Assembly: GCA_937928635.1 (NCBI GenBank)
Contig: CALFWM010000075.1
Coordinates: 1-56,857 of the forward strand
Source: an uncultured Sulfitobacter sp.
GTDB lineage: Bacteria; Pseudomonadota; Alphaproteobacteria; Rhodobacterales; Rhodobacteraceae
DNA length: 56,857 nt
Direction: 5' to 3'
Below the pieces are notes generated by a model, which searched no databases, had not been told where the DNA came from, and saw only the letters and a list, made by a program, of their open reading frames with translations. Position numbers and translations under genes: made by a program. Below are positions 16,745-24,180 of this stretch, one piece after another (position 1 is the stretch's first letter; every line of letters starts with the position of its first letter).

Positions 16745-18591
16745 CAGTTGTTGCCGGGGTTCTGGTATGCCCCGCGCCAATCGGACCAGCCCGTGCCAAA
16801 ATCGAGAAACGCACGGAATTTGATTCCGAGAGTGTCCCAAGCCTCTGCCCGTTGAATCTGGACGCCTTGGGCGCTGGCAAGGTAGCCATATGCCATAGAC
16901 GCCACGCGGGCCGGATCGGCGAACACGTACCAAGAGTCGTCTGTGATACGGGGTTCAACCAGCAGGGTCAGCTTTTGGCCCATGACATTCACGTCATCCA
17001 CGTTGGTCGGATAAAGAGCCGCCAACAGTTGTTCGGCGTAGGTCTCAGAGTATGGGCCAACCAACAGATACTTAGGCACCACGTTAATCAGCGTCTTGCC
17101 GTCTGTCCCGGTAAATCCACGCATGGCTTTTCGCGCGTTAGACAAGGCGCTGTGACCAGCACCAGCGTCCGAAAGTGACGCCGGAACGTCTGCGATATTG
17201 CCACGGGTTGCGTCAAATACCGGAGTCCCGTCTGACAGGTTCGGGTTGTTGGTCAGCAATTTGACCATTTCGTCCGCCTCAGTTTGTGCGGCGGCTGCCC
17301 CGAACGCGGCGGTCATATCGCCAAGCAAATTGAGGTCATCGTTGACCAACAGATTGCGGCTGACGTTGATACCACGCGCATAGGTTTTCAGAGACATGGA
17401 CTCGCCCGTTTCGGCGCGGCCCGTGGCTTTGATTTCGCCAGATTCCGCGATTTCCTCAAGACGGCCCATTTCGCCAATGCGGATAGACGTGCTGGCCTTG
17501 AAGTCACGCAGAACGCGCTGACGGCCAAGCTGTTTCAAGGGGGACTCGGCTGCCTTGTAAGAGTCGGCTGCCACTTTGCCCATCGCGTTGCTGACAACCA
17601 ACGGGAAGTCGGACGTGCCATGTGCGGCGCGGGTGAACACCTCGTCAGCAGACAGGCCACGGACCGAGACGCCAGAGCGGGTCAGACCATCGCGGGCCAT
17701 GTCCAGCAGGGAATCGCCAAGGTATTGCTTGGCATCGTCCGGGCAGTCGCCGCCGTTCATACGAACAGCCACGGCATCAGACATGCGGCGCGTGATAACA
17801 GCCGGGTCATCGTTTTGGGGCGCGTGGGTGCGGATCACGGGCGCGGTGCGGGTTTGTGTGGCGTCAAAGACGGCTGCCTTTGCTTGGTCCACGGTGGAGT
17901 CTTGGTCGATCAGGTCATCTGCGATTTCAGCAGACAGACCCGCCGAACGGACAAGAGTGCGGATAGAGGAACGGCGGGTGCGTTCTGCATCCTGTTCCGG
18001 GGTCGTTTGAATTACATCGGGCATATCTGCTCCAGTTTGAGAGGTGGGGTTGTCGGCGCGATTTGTCGTGGTCGTCTCGCTAGGCCGCGCCGTTGCGCCT
18101 AGTGCTTCTTGGTGACGGACCCGTGCGTTTGGGTCTGCCGGGTTGGTCGTTAGGGTCACTTCTGTAAGGGTCCACGCGGTCGGTGTCTTTTGGCGCTGCC
18201 CGGTTGCCCCGGCGGACTCTGTCCATCCGGTGACGCGGTATCCAATAGACACGCCTGTCAGCGAACCGTCTGCGATACGCTGCGCAATCGGGTCAGTGTC
18301 GGACGCCGTGGACAATTGCAATTTGGCGATGACTTGGTTGCCTTCCACGCGGGTAGACAGAACGCGGCCCAGCAGGTCACGCACCGAGTCCGTCCGGTGA
18401 CTGTCCAGCAGCGGCATCCCGGCACTTGCGCCAAGCGTTGCAGGGTCCAGAACCTCGTTAAAGGGTCCTTGGGCATCGCGGCGAACCACGGGCGTCATCG
18501 TGGCGATAACGGCCTCAAAGGTCCGGGTTGCAGCGTCATAGCTGTTGGCGGTTGTAGCTTGGCGGATCAAATTTTTATCAAGCTGCGTCAT
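16744..18591 (-). CDS. Prohead protease - major capsid protein fusion
   Basis: This 615-residue protein combines an N-terminal prohead protease with a C-terminal capsid domain. Protease features are the His in LLDSHRTDSVRDLLGR (near residue 70) and the Ser in TGVSIGYRV. The capsid domain (roughly residues 290-615) resembles those named protease/major-capsid fusions. During assembly the protease part would be cut away. I chose the ATG at 18591 (MTQLDKNLIRQ) because GGAG stands upstream and it leaves only a 14-base overlap with the portal gene. The central, charged segment around residues 180-250 would be the scaffold or linker. Confidence 0.88.
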   Translation of the reverse strand: MTQLDKNLIRQATTANSYDAATRTFEAVIATMTPVVRRDAQGPFNEVLDPATLGASAGMPLLDSHRTDSVRDLLGRVLSTRVEGNQVIAKLQLSTASDTDPIAQRIADGSLTGVSIGYRVTGWTESAGATGQRQKTPTAWTLTEVTLTTNPADPNARVRHQEALGATARPSETTTTNRADNPTSQTGADMPDVIQTTPEQDAERTRRSSIRTLVRSAGLSAEIADDLIDQDSTVDQAKAAVFDATQTRTAPVIRTHAPQNDDPAVITRRMSDAVAVRMNGGDCPDDAKQYLGDSLLDMARDGLTRSGVSVRGLSADEVFTRAAHGTSDFPLVVSNAMGKVAADSYKAAESPLKQLGRQRVLRDFKASTSIRIGEMGRLEEIAESGEIKATGRAETGESMSLKTYARGINVSRNLLVNDDLNLLGDMTAAFGAAAAQTEADEMVKLLTNNPNLSDGTPVFDATRGNIADVPASLSDAGAGHSALSNARKAMRGFTGTDGKTLINVVPKYLLVGPYSETYAEQLLAALYPTNVDDVNVMGQKLTLLVEPRITDDSWYVFADPARVASMAYGYLASAQGVQIQRAEAWDTLGIKFRAFLDFGTGWSDWRGAYQNPGNN

Positions 18592-19960
18592 CGGTGGACT
18601 CCGTTTTTTGAGGCGTGTCGGTTTGGGTTTCGGCGGCAATCTCTTTGTCCAGATCGGCGATATTCCAGCCCAGTGATGCAACGGCCTTGGTGCGGCTGGT
18701 CAACTTGGCGTTAATCTGTTCAATCAATGCTTTGGTGTCTTTTGCCGGGTCCACCTGCATAAAGCGGGGCGGCAACCATTCTGCCAGCAAGGCGGGGGCA
18801 AGGTCGGGAATTTCCACGCTGCCGGACAGGTAAGCGCGGGTTTGAACCCTACGCCAAAGCGGTGTCAGTGCTTGCGGGATAATCTGGTGATACTGGAATT
18901 GCTCCAGTTTGGCGCGGGCAGGGATTAAGCCAGCCCGCAAGCTGGAATAGTTTGCCCCGGTCAGATCGCCGTCCAGCCAAAATTGCGGGATACCGAGTCC
19001 AGCGGCAATCTGGCCCAAGGTCAGCTTGGCAAACGCGATGGAGTCCTTTGCCTCAGAGGGCGAATTGAATTTGATGTCTGTACCAGCGGGCAGGATACGC
19101 ACCACACCGGGTTCCAGTGAAATATCGGTCAGGCTATCGGCTTCTGGATATGCACCCGTGCCGCCGATGTTGTTGTTGTCGGTCACGAATCCGGCGTGCA
19201 TCGCGGCAATCTTTGCGCCAACCAACAGGGCGTCCTGCAATTGGTCCAGTTCGTTCACTGTCAGCAGGACCGGGGCAAGCCACGATACGCCACGAACCTG
19301 TCCCGGCCCAAGCGGACGCATAAGGTGCAGCACATCTTTGGCAAGGACGCGGATAGGGTCGCGGCTGGTCGGGAATAGGTCAGTCGGGCGCTGGGGCTGG
19401 ATATGGTAGGCCACGCGGCGGCCACGGGGATCATATTCGATACCAGCGGCAATGTAGCGGCCTTGGCCCAGATCGGCGGTCTTTGACTCGTCTACCATTT
19501 CGGCGGGGATGACGCGGACCTGTATCCCGTCCGAGGATTCTTCGACAACCGCGAAACTCTCCCCATCTACAACAGTCGCCAGAACCATCTGTGCCAGCAA
19601 GCCGCGCATATCGGTGCGACCCTCTACATCGGCGGACTCTGCAAAGGCCAACCATTCCTGATTCAAGGGGTCGCGTATGGCAGTGTCAGGATGTGCGGAC
19701 GCGGGTTCAATCCCAGCGCCAACAGCCTCTGCCACAATCGCGTTAACGCCGTTGGCTACGTAACCGTTGTTGGCGTAGGCATGGCGGGCGCGGCTGCGCA
19801 GAGGCGCGGCGGCGGCAAGGGTTTCGGTTGCGTTGCTGCCATAAGACATGAAGGCCGAACCACGCCGCCCGCCCATCGCGGCGTCAAAGCTGCGTGTCTG
19901 GACGGGTTCCGGGGCAGTTTCACGCTTAAAGAAACTCTTGATTTGACTAGTGAGTGCCAT
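18578..19960 (-). CDS. Phage portal protein, lambda type
   Basis: This 460-residue portal protein of the lambda gpB family would form the dodecameric ring through which DNA enters the capsid and to which connectors attach. Recognisable blocks are ARHAYANNGYVANGVNAIV, GIEYDPRGRRVAYHIQP, AKDVLHLMRPLGPGQVRGVSWL and the C-terminal WLPPRFMQVDPAKDTKA. It is followed by the protease-capsid gene with a short overlap. Its own ATG lies 14 bases inside the end of the unknown 207-residue gene, so the packaging and head genes form one coupled operon. Confidence 0.92.
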   Translation of the reverse strand: MALTSQIKSFFKRETAPEPVQTRSFDAAMGGRRGSAFMSYGSNATETLAAAAPLRSRARHAYANNGYVANGVNAIVAEAVGAGIEPASAHPDTAIRDPLNQEWLAFAESADVEGRTDMRGLLAQMVLATVVDGESFAVVEESSDGIQVRVIPAEMVDESKTADLGQGRYIAAGIEYDPRGRRVAYHIQPQRPTDLFPTSRDPIRVLAKDVLHLMRPLGPGQVRGVSWLAPVLLTVNELDQLQDALLVGAKIAAMHAGFVTDNNNIGGTGAYPEADSLTDISLEPGVVRILPAGTDIKFNSPSEAKDSIAFAKLTLGQIAAGLGIPQFWLDGDLTGANYSSLRAGLIPARAKLEQFQYHQIIPQALTPLWRRVQTRAYLSGSVEIPDLAPALLAEWLPPRFMQVDPAKDTKALIEQINAKLTSRTKAVASLGWNIADLDKEIAAETQTDTPQKTESTDDAA

Positions 19961-20570
19961 TTGCGCCCCCTTTGAAGATTGTGTGAGCGGCGACTTGCGC
20001 CAAGATTTCGTCCAGCACGATTACATGCGTTGATTGTGGGGATTCGCCGTCCTTGAGGGGCGAACCGTTTCCTAGTGCCGTGTCACCACGCCAAAGGGAC
20101 GCTACATGGCGATATGCGCCTGTTACTGCGTGGCGGCGAATATCGAGCCGCAAGGACCAGTGCTGCCCTGTTGTGCAGTAGTCCCGCAGCACATGGCAGG
20201 CCGGGGAGTGGGGTCTGTCTGGGTCCGCAGGCGTCTTGCTGTATTCCTCAGGCGGCTGTTCGTGGTCTTTAAGGTCGGGGAAGGCATCTGTCAGATACCA
20301 TCTGTTGAGTCGCTGTACGGTTGCCTTGAACGCTTCTGAGTTTGTGAATCCTGCATCCCACAAGCGCAAAACCACGGCGGCTGTTACGCAGTCACCGGGG
20401 CGATAGAGCATCGCGCCTTTTCCGTCCTTTTGATCGACTACGGGTTCAAGGTACTCATTTCTCACAGTCATATTCCGCACCTGCCCGGACACTTTGGTCG
20501 TGTCATCGGTCGGGTGTGCGATAGCCTTAGCCACGGCCATCCGTTTGAGTGAGGGAATCGAATAAGGCAT
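19947..20570 (-). CDS. Unknown satellite protein between large terminase and portal
   Basis: This 207-residue protein starts at the ATG at 20570 (MPYSIPSLKRMAVAKAI) after a GGAGAAA ribosome site. I do not recognise the family. Visible features are a helical stretch (VVLRLWDAGFTNSEAFKATVQRLN) that could be an HTH-like unit, a proline-rich middle with DPDRPHSPACHVLRDYC, and a C-terminal segment ending near an HTIFKGG. It overlaps the portal start. The usual occupant of this slot is a connector gene, so this may be a satellite-specific packaging or regulatory factor. It begins a minus-strand operon divergent from the structured region at 20656-20738. Confidence 0.7.
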   Translation of the reverse strand: MPYSIPSLKRMAVAKAIAHPTDDTTKVSGQVRNMTVRNEYLEPVVDQKDGKGAMLYRPGDCVTAAVVLRLWDAGFTNSEAFKATVQRLNRWYLTDAFPDLKDHEQPPEEYSKTPADPDRPHSPACHVLRDYCTTGQHWSLRLDIRRHAVTGAYRHVASLWRGDTALGNGSPLKDGESPQSTHVIVLDEILAQVAAHTIFKGGANGTH

Positions 20571-20655
20571 TTGTTTCTCCAAATTTCGTCCAACATACAT
20601 TTTGAGTCTGGTGGAGTCAATACTTGCGTCAGACAGATTCGTATGCTACTTGTTC

Positions 20656-20738
20656 GGTGTCGGGTCAGGGGTGGCCCGGCACCTCTCTTGGGAAGAGAGA
20701 AGGAGTGCAGCCTTAGGTTGCCATCGGCTGCACTCCTT
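20656..20738 (+). ncRNA. Three adjacent perfect hairpins: candidate structured RNA or leader
   Basis: Three stem-loops follow with no spacer. The first (20656-20683) has a 12-bp stem with a GGGG loop. The second (20683-20699) has a 7-bp stem CTCTCTT/AAGAGAG with a GGG loop, sharing the base at 20683. The third (20700-20738) has a 13-bp stem AAGGAGTGCAGCC/GGCTGCACTCCTT with a 13-base loop. Two pairs in the first stem are U-G on the plus strand and would be mismatches on the minus strand, so the plus RNA is the favoured fold. No T-tract follows. It ends 45 bases before a small plus-strand gene. Alternatives are a cos/pac DNA site or a leader controlling the gene at 20784. Confidence 0.6.
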
Positions 20739-20783
20739 CACCCGAGATCAAACCAACCCCCAAACCAAATGAGGAATAGAGCA

Positions 20784-20999
20784 ATGAACAGTGACGAATT
20801 GAGAGATAAGGCCATCGGTCTAATGGAACGCGCATTAGACGATTTGAACCAGAATACGGTTTTGGACGATTCATGCGTAGATATACTGGTCCAGACAATC
20901 GACACGATTTTGGATATGATTTTGGCAAACGGCTTTGCGTTGCCCACGGACGTTCAAGGTTTCATCCGAGGTGGGAAGCCGCTAGAGCCGCTGCAATGA
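20784..20999 (+). CDS. Small acidic protein of the satellite, function unknown
   Basis: This 71-residue protein (MNSDELRDKAIGLMERALDD ...) is predicted to be almost wholly helical and acidic, with regularly spaced Leu/Ile residues around ILVQTIDTILDMIL. The ATG follows a GAGGAA ribosome site. It runs opposite to the packaging operon, sits behind the triple-hairpin region and ends before its own terminator at 21031, so it is an independent transcription unit. In satellites such stand-alone small genes are often regulators or helper-interference factors. That is an analogy, not something shown by the sequence. Confidence 0.7.
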   Translation: MNSDELRDKAIGLMERALDDLNQNTVLDDSCVDILVQTIDTILDMILANGFALPTDVQGFIRGGKPLEPLQ

Positions 21000-21030
21000 C
21001 CCAACCTTCAAAAAATCAAACTTGCAAATG

Positions 21031-21053
21031 GGCGGCCTAAGGGTCGCCTTTTT
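21031..21053 (+). terminator. Terminator after the 71-residue gene
   Basis: A 7-bp stem GGCGGCC/GGTCGCC (one U-G pair) around loop TAAG is followed by five Ts, 31 bases past the stop at 20999. Confidence 0.85.
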
Positions 21054-21163
21054 CATTTTCAGAAAGGGGTTGTCAAAGCGGCTGACGTGATTCAACTTAA
21101 TGGTGTGCTGGGCAGAAGGATTTCGACAGGTCGATTTCCACAAACAATGAAAAGGAAAACTGT

Positions 21164-21517
21164 ATGATTTGGACGGACGAACGAAAAGACCTTGGGGCCG
21201 TCATTAACGGAGTCGTTCTGCGGGCGGAAAGTTATTGCGGTGAAAATTTAAGTCAGGACGAAACTAAAGAATTATCCGAATTTTTGGACCGTGAAATGCG
21301 TAAACTAGAGATCGCGTTTGACGCTCGGAAACGAAGTGCAACGCCGCCAGAGCAAGGCGAAAGTGACGGATACTTTAGAGAGAAATTAGTCGGTCTGTTC
21401 TCGTTTGCGAAAATGGCAGTTCGGGCAGAGGATCGCGAAGGCTATGAATGTCCTCAGATCATAGAAAACACAAAGCACTTCGCTTATCTCGTAAAAGGCA
21501 TGTTGAAGGCTGACTAA
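21164..21517 (+). CDS. Small protein of the satellite, function unknown
   Basis: This 117-residue, charged, mostly helical protein (MIWTDERKDLGAVINGVVLR ...) has an AAGGAAAA ribosome site before the ATG. I do not recognise the family. No signal peptide or membrane segment is seen. It is convergent with the large-terminase gene, overlapping its 3' end by 4 bases. Base composition is more A+T-rich than the head genes, which suggests a separately acquired accessory gene. With the 71-residue gene it forms the plus-strand island in the middle of the element. Confidence 0.7.
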   Translation: MIWTDERKDLGAVINGVVLRAESYCGENLSQDETKELSEFLDREMRKLEIAFDARKRSATPPEQGESDGYFREKLVGLFSFAKMAVRAEDREGYECPQIIENTKHFAYLVKGMLKAD

Positions 21518-23286
21518 TCCCCCAAAAACTTAGATTTGATCGCGGTAGGCCGGGGCGTTGTCGTTTCCCGGTCTGCCAGTTCCTTTTCCCTAATGTCTAG
21601 ATTCACGCCAACCAGATTCCGCACGGCCAAGGCATAGACCACGCAGTCCAGCGCCTCTGCCCGTTTGCCCGGTATCCGTTCCCATGATGCTTTTGGTGCG
21701 CCGCGCTGATACTTCACCACGCGCCGTTCGCTTGCCAGTTCCTCAAAGAACCGGGCGTCCAGAGTATCGCTGAATCGGATGGAAGTGCCGCGCATAAGCC
21801 GTTCGGTCAGGTTCGCCTTGATACCGTCCACGCCCACGATAAAGAGCCGTTGCCCCTTGGTGGCGCTTGCCCGGATTGCGGGGCGCTGCCCGTCTGCCCC
21901 TTTGATCGGCACAATGCGGCGCGACAACTTGGGCTGACAGAACCCCAGAACCCGGTCCATCGTTTGACCATCGCTGGAGTCCACGGCAACCGCGTCCATT
22001 CTCAGGATACCGCCGCCGGGATGGATATGTGTCTGCGCAAGGAAAGCGTCGAGTTCGGCCCAAGGCACATCTGAATCATTCACTGGCCCCCAGAATACGC
22101 GGGCATCCACGACAAAGGTTTCTGTCCGGCTATGCGCCAAGGTGACGGATTCCAGTCGGTCGTGCTGCACATCCACGCCGCATGTCAGGACAAGCGTTTC
22201 GTCTGGCAAGTTATCCAGCGAAAAGGATTCACGGCGGTTCGCTAGGGCAGACTCGTCCAGTTCTTCCCCTGCCTGTTTCCAACCCTCAGCCATTAGCGTG
22301 TTGGTCCACGATTGCAGCAAGTCGGGATGATCCTTGGCGGCAAGAAATTCGCGGGCAATGTTGCCCCAGCTTGCAGCGGGCAGCGTGGAAACTAGCACGT
22401 TCGTTCGGAACCCGGCGTGGTTCTTCACATCCGGGGCGGTGATAACCCAACGGCCACGGTTCACCATTTCGGCTTTGCGGGTTTCGGGCTGTACTGCACC
22501 ACAATGCGGGCATGTAAACGCGGCGGTTTCCGGTTTGCCGGATTCCCATTCGATATGCTGCCAAAGGGGCGCGGTGTATTCTTCACAATCCAGACAGCAG
22601 ATTTCAAAGACACGTTTATCCGATTGAGCGTAGAGGCGCAGAACGTGGCTGGTATCTTCCCAAGTCGGAGTCGACCCGGCAACAATTTTTCTATCGGGGA
22701 ATGAAAGGGTGCGGCGTTCGGCCAATGTGATCGGACTGCCCTCAGCACCGGACTCCATTCCGTCAATTTCATCTAGAATAAGCACCTTCGCGTTGTGCCT
22801 TCTAAGGTTCCTTGGACTCTTGGCAGCGATGACCTTTAACGAACCGCCGGGGAATTTGCGGGATAGCAAGGTGGAACGGCCCGTGGGGTCCGCCTCTAAC
22901 GTCAACAGGCCGCGCAAGTCTGGGGATGCGGCAAAGATCGGTTCCACATCATCCACAATCCAACCACGGGCGTCTGACTCGGTTGGATGCACGGCCAAGA
23001 TAGGGCTGGGGTCACTGTCACAGTAGTATCCGACAAGTGAGGTCAGCAGGGACGTGTAGCCAAGGCGAACGGGCTTAACCACACTCACCCGTTCAATCTC
23101 AGGATCGCCCATCGCCTCAGCAATCCCGCGTTGCACGGGGGTCAAAGTCATCGGCCCGGTTTGGGCGGAAACCTCTGAGGGCAGCCGGACGTTGGACTCG
23201 ATCCAATCGGGCAAATTGACGGGCGGCGGCGGGCGCAAAGCGGCATAGGTTTCGGCGCGGATTTGGGTCAAAGCTGCATTGTTCAT
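21514..23286 (-). CDS. Phage terminase large subunit (GpA family)
   Basis: This 590-residue packaging motor and nuclease belongs to the lambda gpA family. The deviant Walker A is KPVRLGYTS (71-79) and Walker B is VLILDEIDG (Asp172, Glu173). A CCLDCEEY ... CPHCG zinc-finger-like insertion lies near 230-265, and nuclease-domain acidic motifs begin with GVDVQHDRLES near 365. It would cut concatemers and pump DNA through the portal. Its start overlaps the small-terminase-like gene by 4 bases. gpA-type enzymes normally use cos sites, so a cos-like site should exist in the element or be shared with the helper. Confidence 0.94.
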   Translation of the reverse strand: MNNAALTQIRAETYAALRPPPPVNLPDWIESNVRLPSEVSAQTGPMTLTPVQRGIAEAMGDPEIERVSVVKPVRLGYTSLLTSLVGYYCDSDPSPILAVHPTESDARGWIVDDVEPIFAASPDLRGLLTLEADPTGRSTLLSRKFPGGSLKVIAAKSPRNLRRHNAKVLILDEIDGMESGAEGSPITLAERRTLSFPDRKIVAGSTPTWEDTSHVLRLYAQSDKRVFEICCLDCEEYTAPLWQHIEWESGKPETAAFTCPHCGAVQPETRKAEMVNRGRWVITAPDVKNHAGFRTNVLVSTLPAASWGNIAREFLAAKDHPDLLQSWTNTLMAEGWKQAGEELDESALANRRESFSLDNLPDETLVLTCGVDVQHDRLESVTLAHSRTETFVVDARVFWGPVNDSDVPWAELDAFLAQTHIHPGGGILRMDAVAVDSSDGQTMDRVLGFCQPKLSRRIVPIKGADGQRPAIRASATKGQRLFIVGVDGIKANLTERLMRGTSIRFSDTLDARFFEELASERRVVKYQRGAPKASWERIPGKRAEALDCVVYALAVRNLVGVNLDIREKELADRETTTPRPTAIKSKFLGD

Positions 23287-23882
23287 TTTTGGCCCTCCAG
23301 AGGCGTTTGGGTGTCGTCGGGGGTAGGTTTGGCGGAAAGAGCCGAGTCGGCGCTGTGGGTGGCCCCCTCAGCCCCCTCGTTTGCGGTTTCGGACAAGGCT
23401 TGCATCGCACGGCGCAATTCCACGTCCAAAGCAGCAGTTGCAGGGCGGTCCAGCGACAGCTTGGCGGCTACGCGGCTGGGGACGGCCAACAGGCGGGCGC
23501 GAAGATCGGCGGCAACCGAAAGCCACTCAGCCCGCACGGCAGCGGCGGGGATCAATTCGCCACGGGATTTCTGATTCTGAATATCCAGCTTGTCAGCCTG
23601 TCCAGCGGCAACGCGCAACTTTTCATCGGCAAGCCGTGGGTCGGATGATCGGACAGACCGATTGCGCAAATGTTCGGCATAGGCTTGCACGGATGCTTTC
23701 AGCGGAAAGGCGTATTGCCCGTTGTGATAGTCGCGCTGGAAAATGCCGTCACGGGCAAGCTGGTTTATCCGGCTGCTGGAGAGGCCCAGCCAATCCGCAA
23801 GCACGGCTGAGTTTTCCAAGTCATCGGAAATTTCCACGCTGGGGCCGGGGTCAAGTAGTTCGTCAATTGTCAGGTCTATCAT
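23283..23882 (-). CDS. Terminase small subunit-like DNA-packaging protein (Nu1-type)
   Basis: This 199-residue protein has an N-terminal winged-HTH-like segment (LADWLGLSSSRINQLARDG, about residues 30-50), a helical middle and a disordered Ala/Thr/Pro-rich tail. It resembles lambda Nu1, which recognises the packaging site and recruits the large subunit. The adjacent, overlapping gpA-type gene supports the assignment. Its upstream 300 bases contain the dense palindromes at 24046-24161, which could be the packaging site that it binds. Confidence 0.8.
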   Translation of the reverse strand: MIDLTIDELLDPGPSVEISDDLENSAVLADWLGLSSSRINQLARDGIFQRDYHNGQYAFPLKASVQAYAEHLRNRSVRSSDPRLADEKLRVAAGQADKLDIQNQKSRGELIPAAAVRAEWLSVAADLRARLLAVPSRVAAKLSLDRPATAALDVELRRAMQALSETANEGAEGATHSADSALSAKPTPDDTQTPLEGQK

Positions 23883-24045
23883 ATCGAGGGCTTTCTAGTT
23901 TTCAGTTTATCGGTGGAAGGTCGAATGTATTTTTGTTGATCGGCTCAAAGGATGCGCTCTGCGCTACCCGCCCCCAGCCAATCATCCAGAGGGACCCGCT
24001 CAAGGGAACATGGAATGCTTGGTGAACAATCAATCGGGTTGCCTG

Positions 24046-24161
24046 ACCGGACCGGACAGCCGGACCCCCCTAAAGGGGGGAGTCCTGTCCGTCCGGGTTC
24101 CGAGTGAGGGGCAACGGGGCGGACGGACAGGACAATGACCGGACTCGTCCGAAGAGTCCGG
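24046..24161. repeat. Palindrome cluster with repeated CCGGAC-type words: candidate origin or packaging site
   Basis: Three inverted repeats are packed into 116 bases. They are CCCCCC-TAAA-GGGGGG (24065-24080), a perfect 14-bp inverted repeat GTCCTGTCCGTCCG (24082-24095, complement at 24120-24133) and a perfect 8-bp hairpin CCGGACTC/GAGTCCGG (24139-24161). The word CCGGAC or its complement recurs across the segment, starting with the overlapping copies at 24046. It lies between the primase-helicase stop (24181) and the small-terminase gene. No T-tract makes it a plain terminator. It could be a replication origin for the primase-helicase or a cos/pac site for the terminase. Confidence 0.65.
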
Positions 24162-24180
24162 GTATCTGGAGACACGGCCA

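Noticed and set aside
24139..24161. The hairpin with loop GTCCGAA as a hammerhead-like ribozyme.
   Set aside because: The conserved CUGAUGA and GAAA core segments are not present around it.
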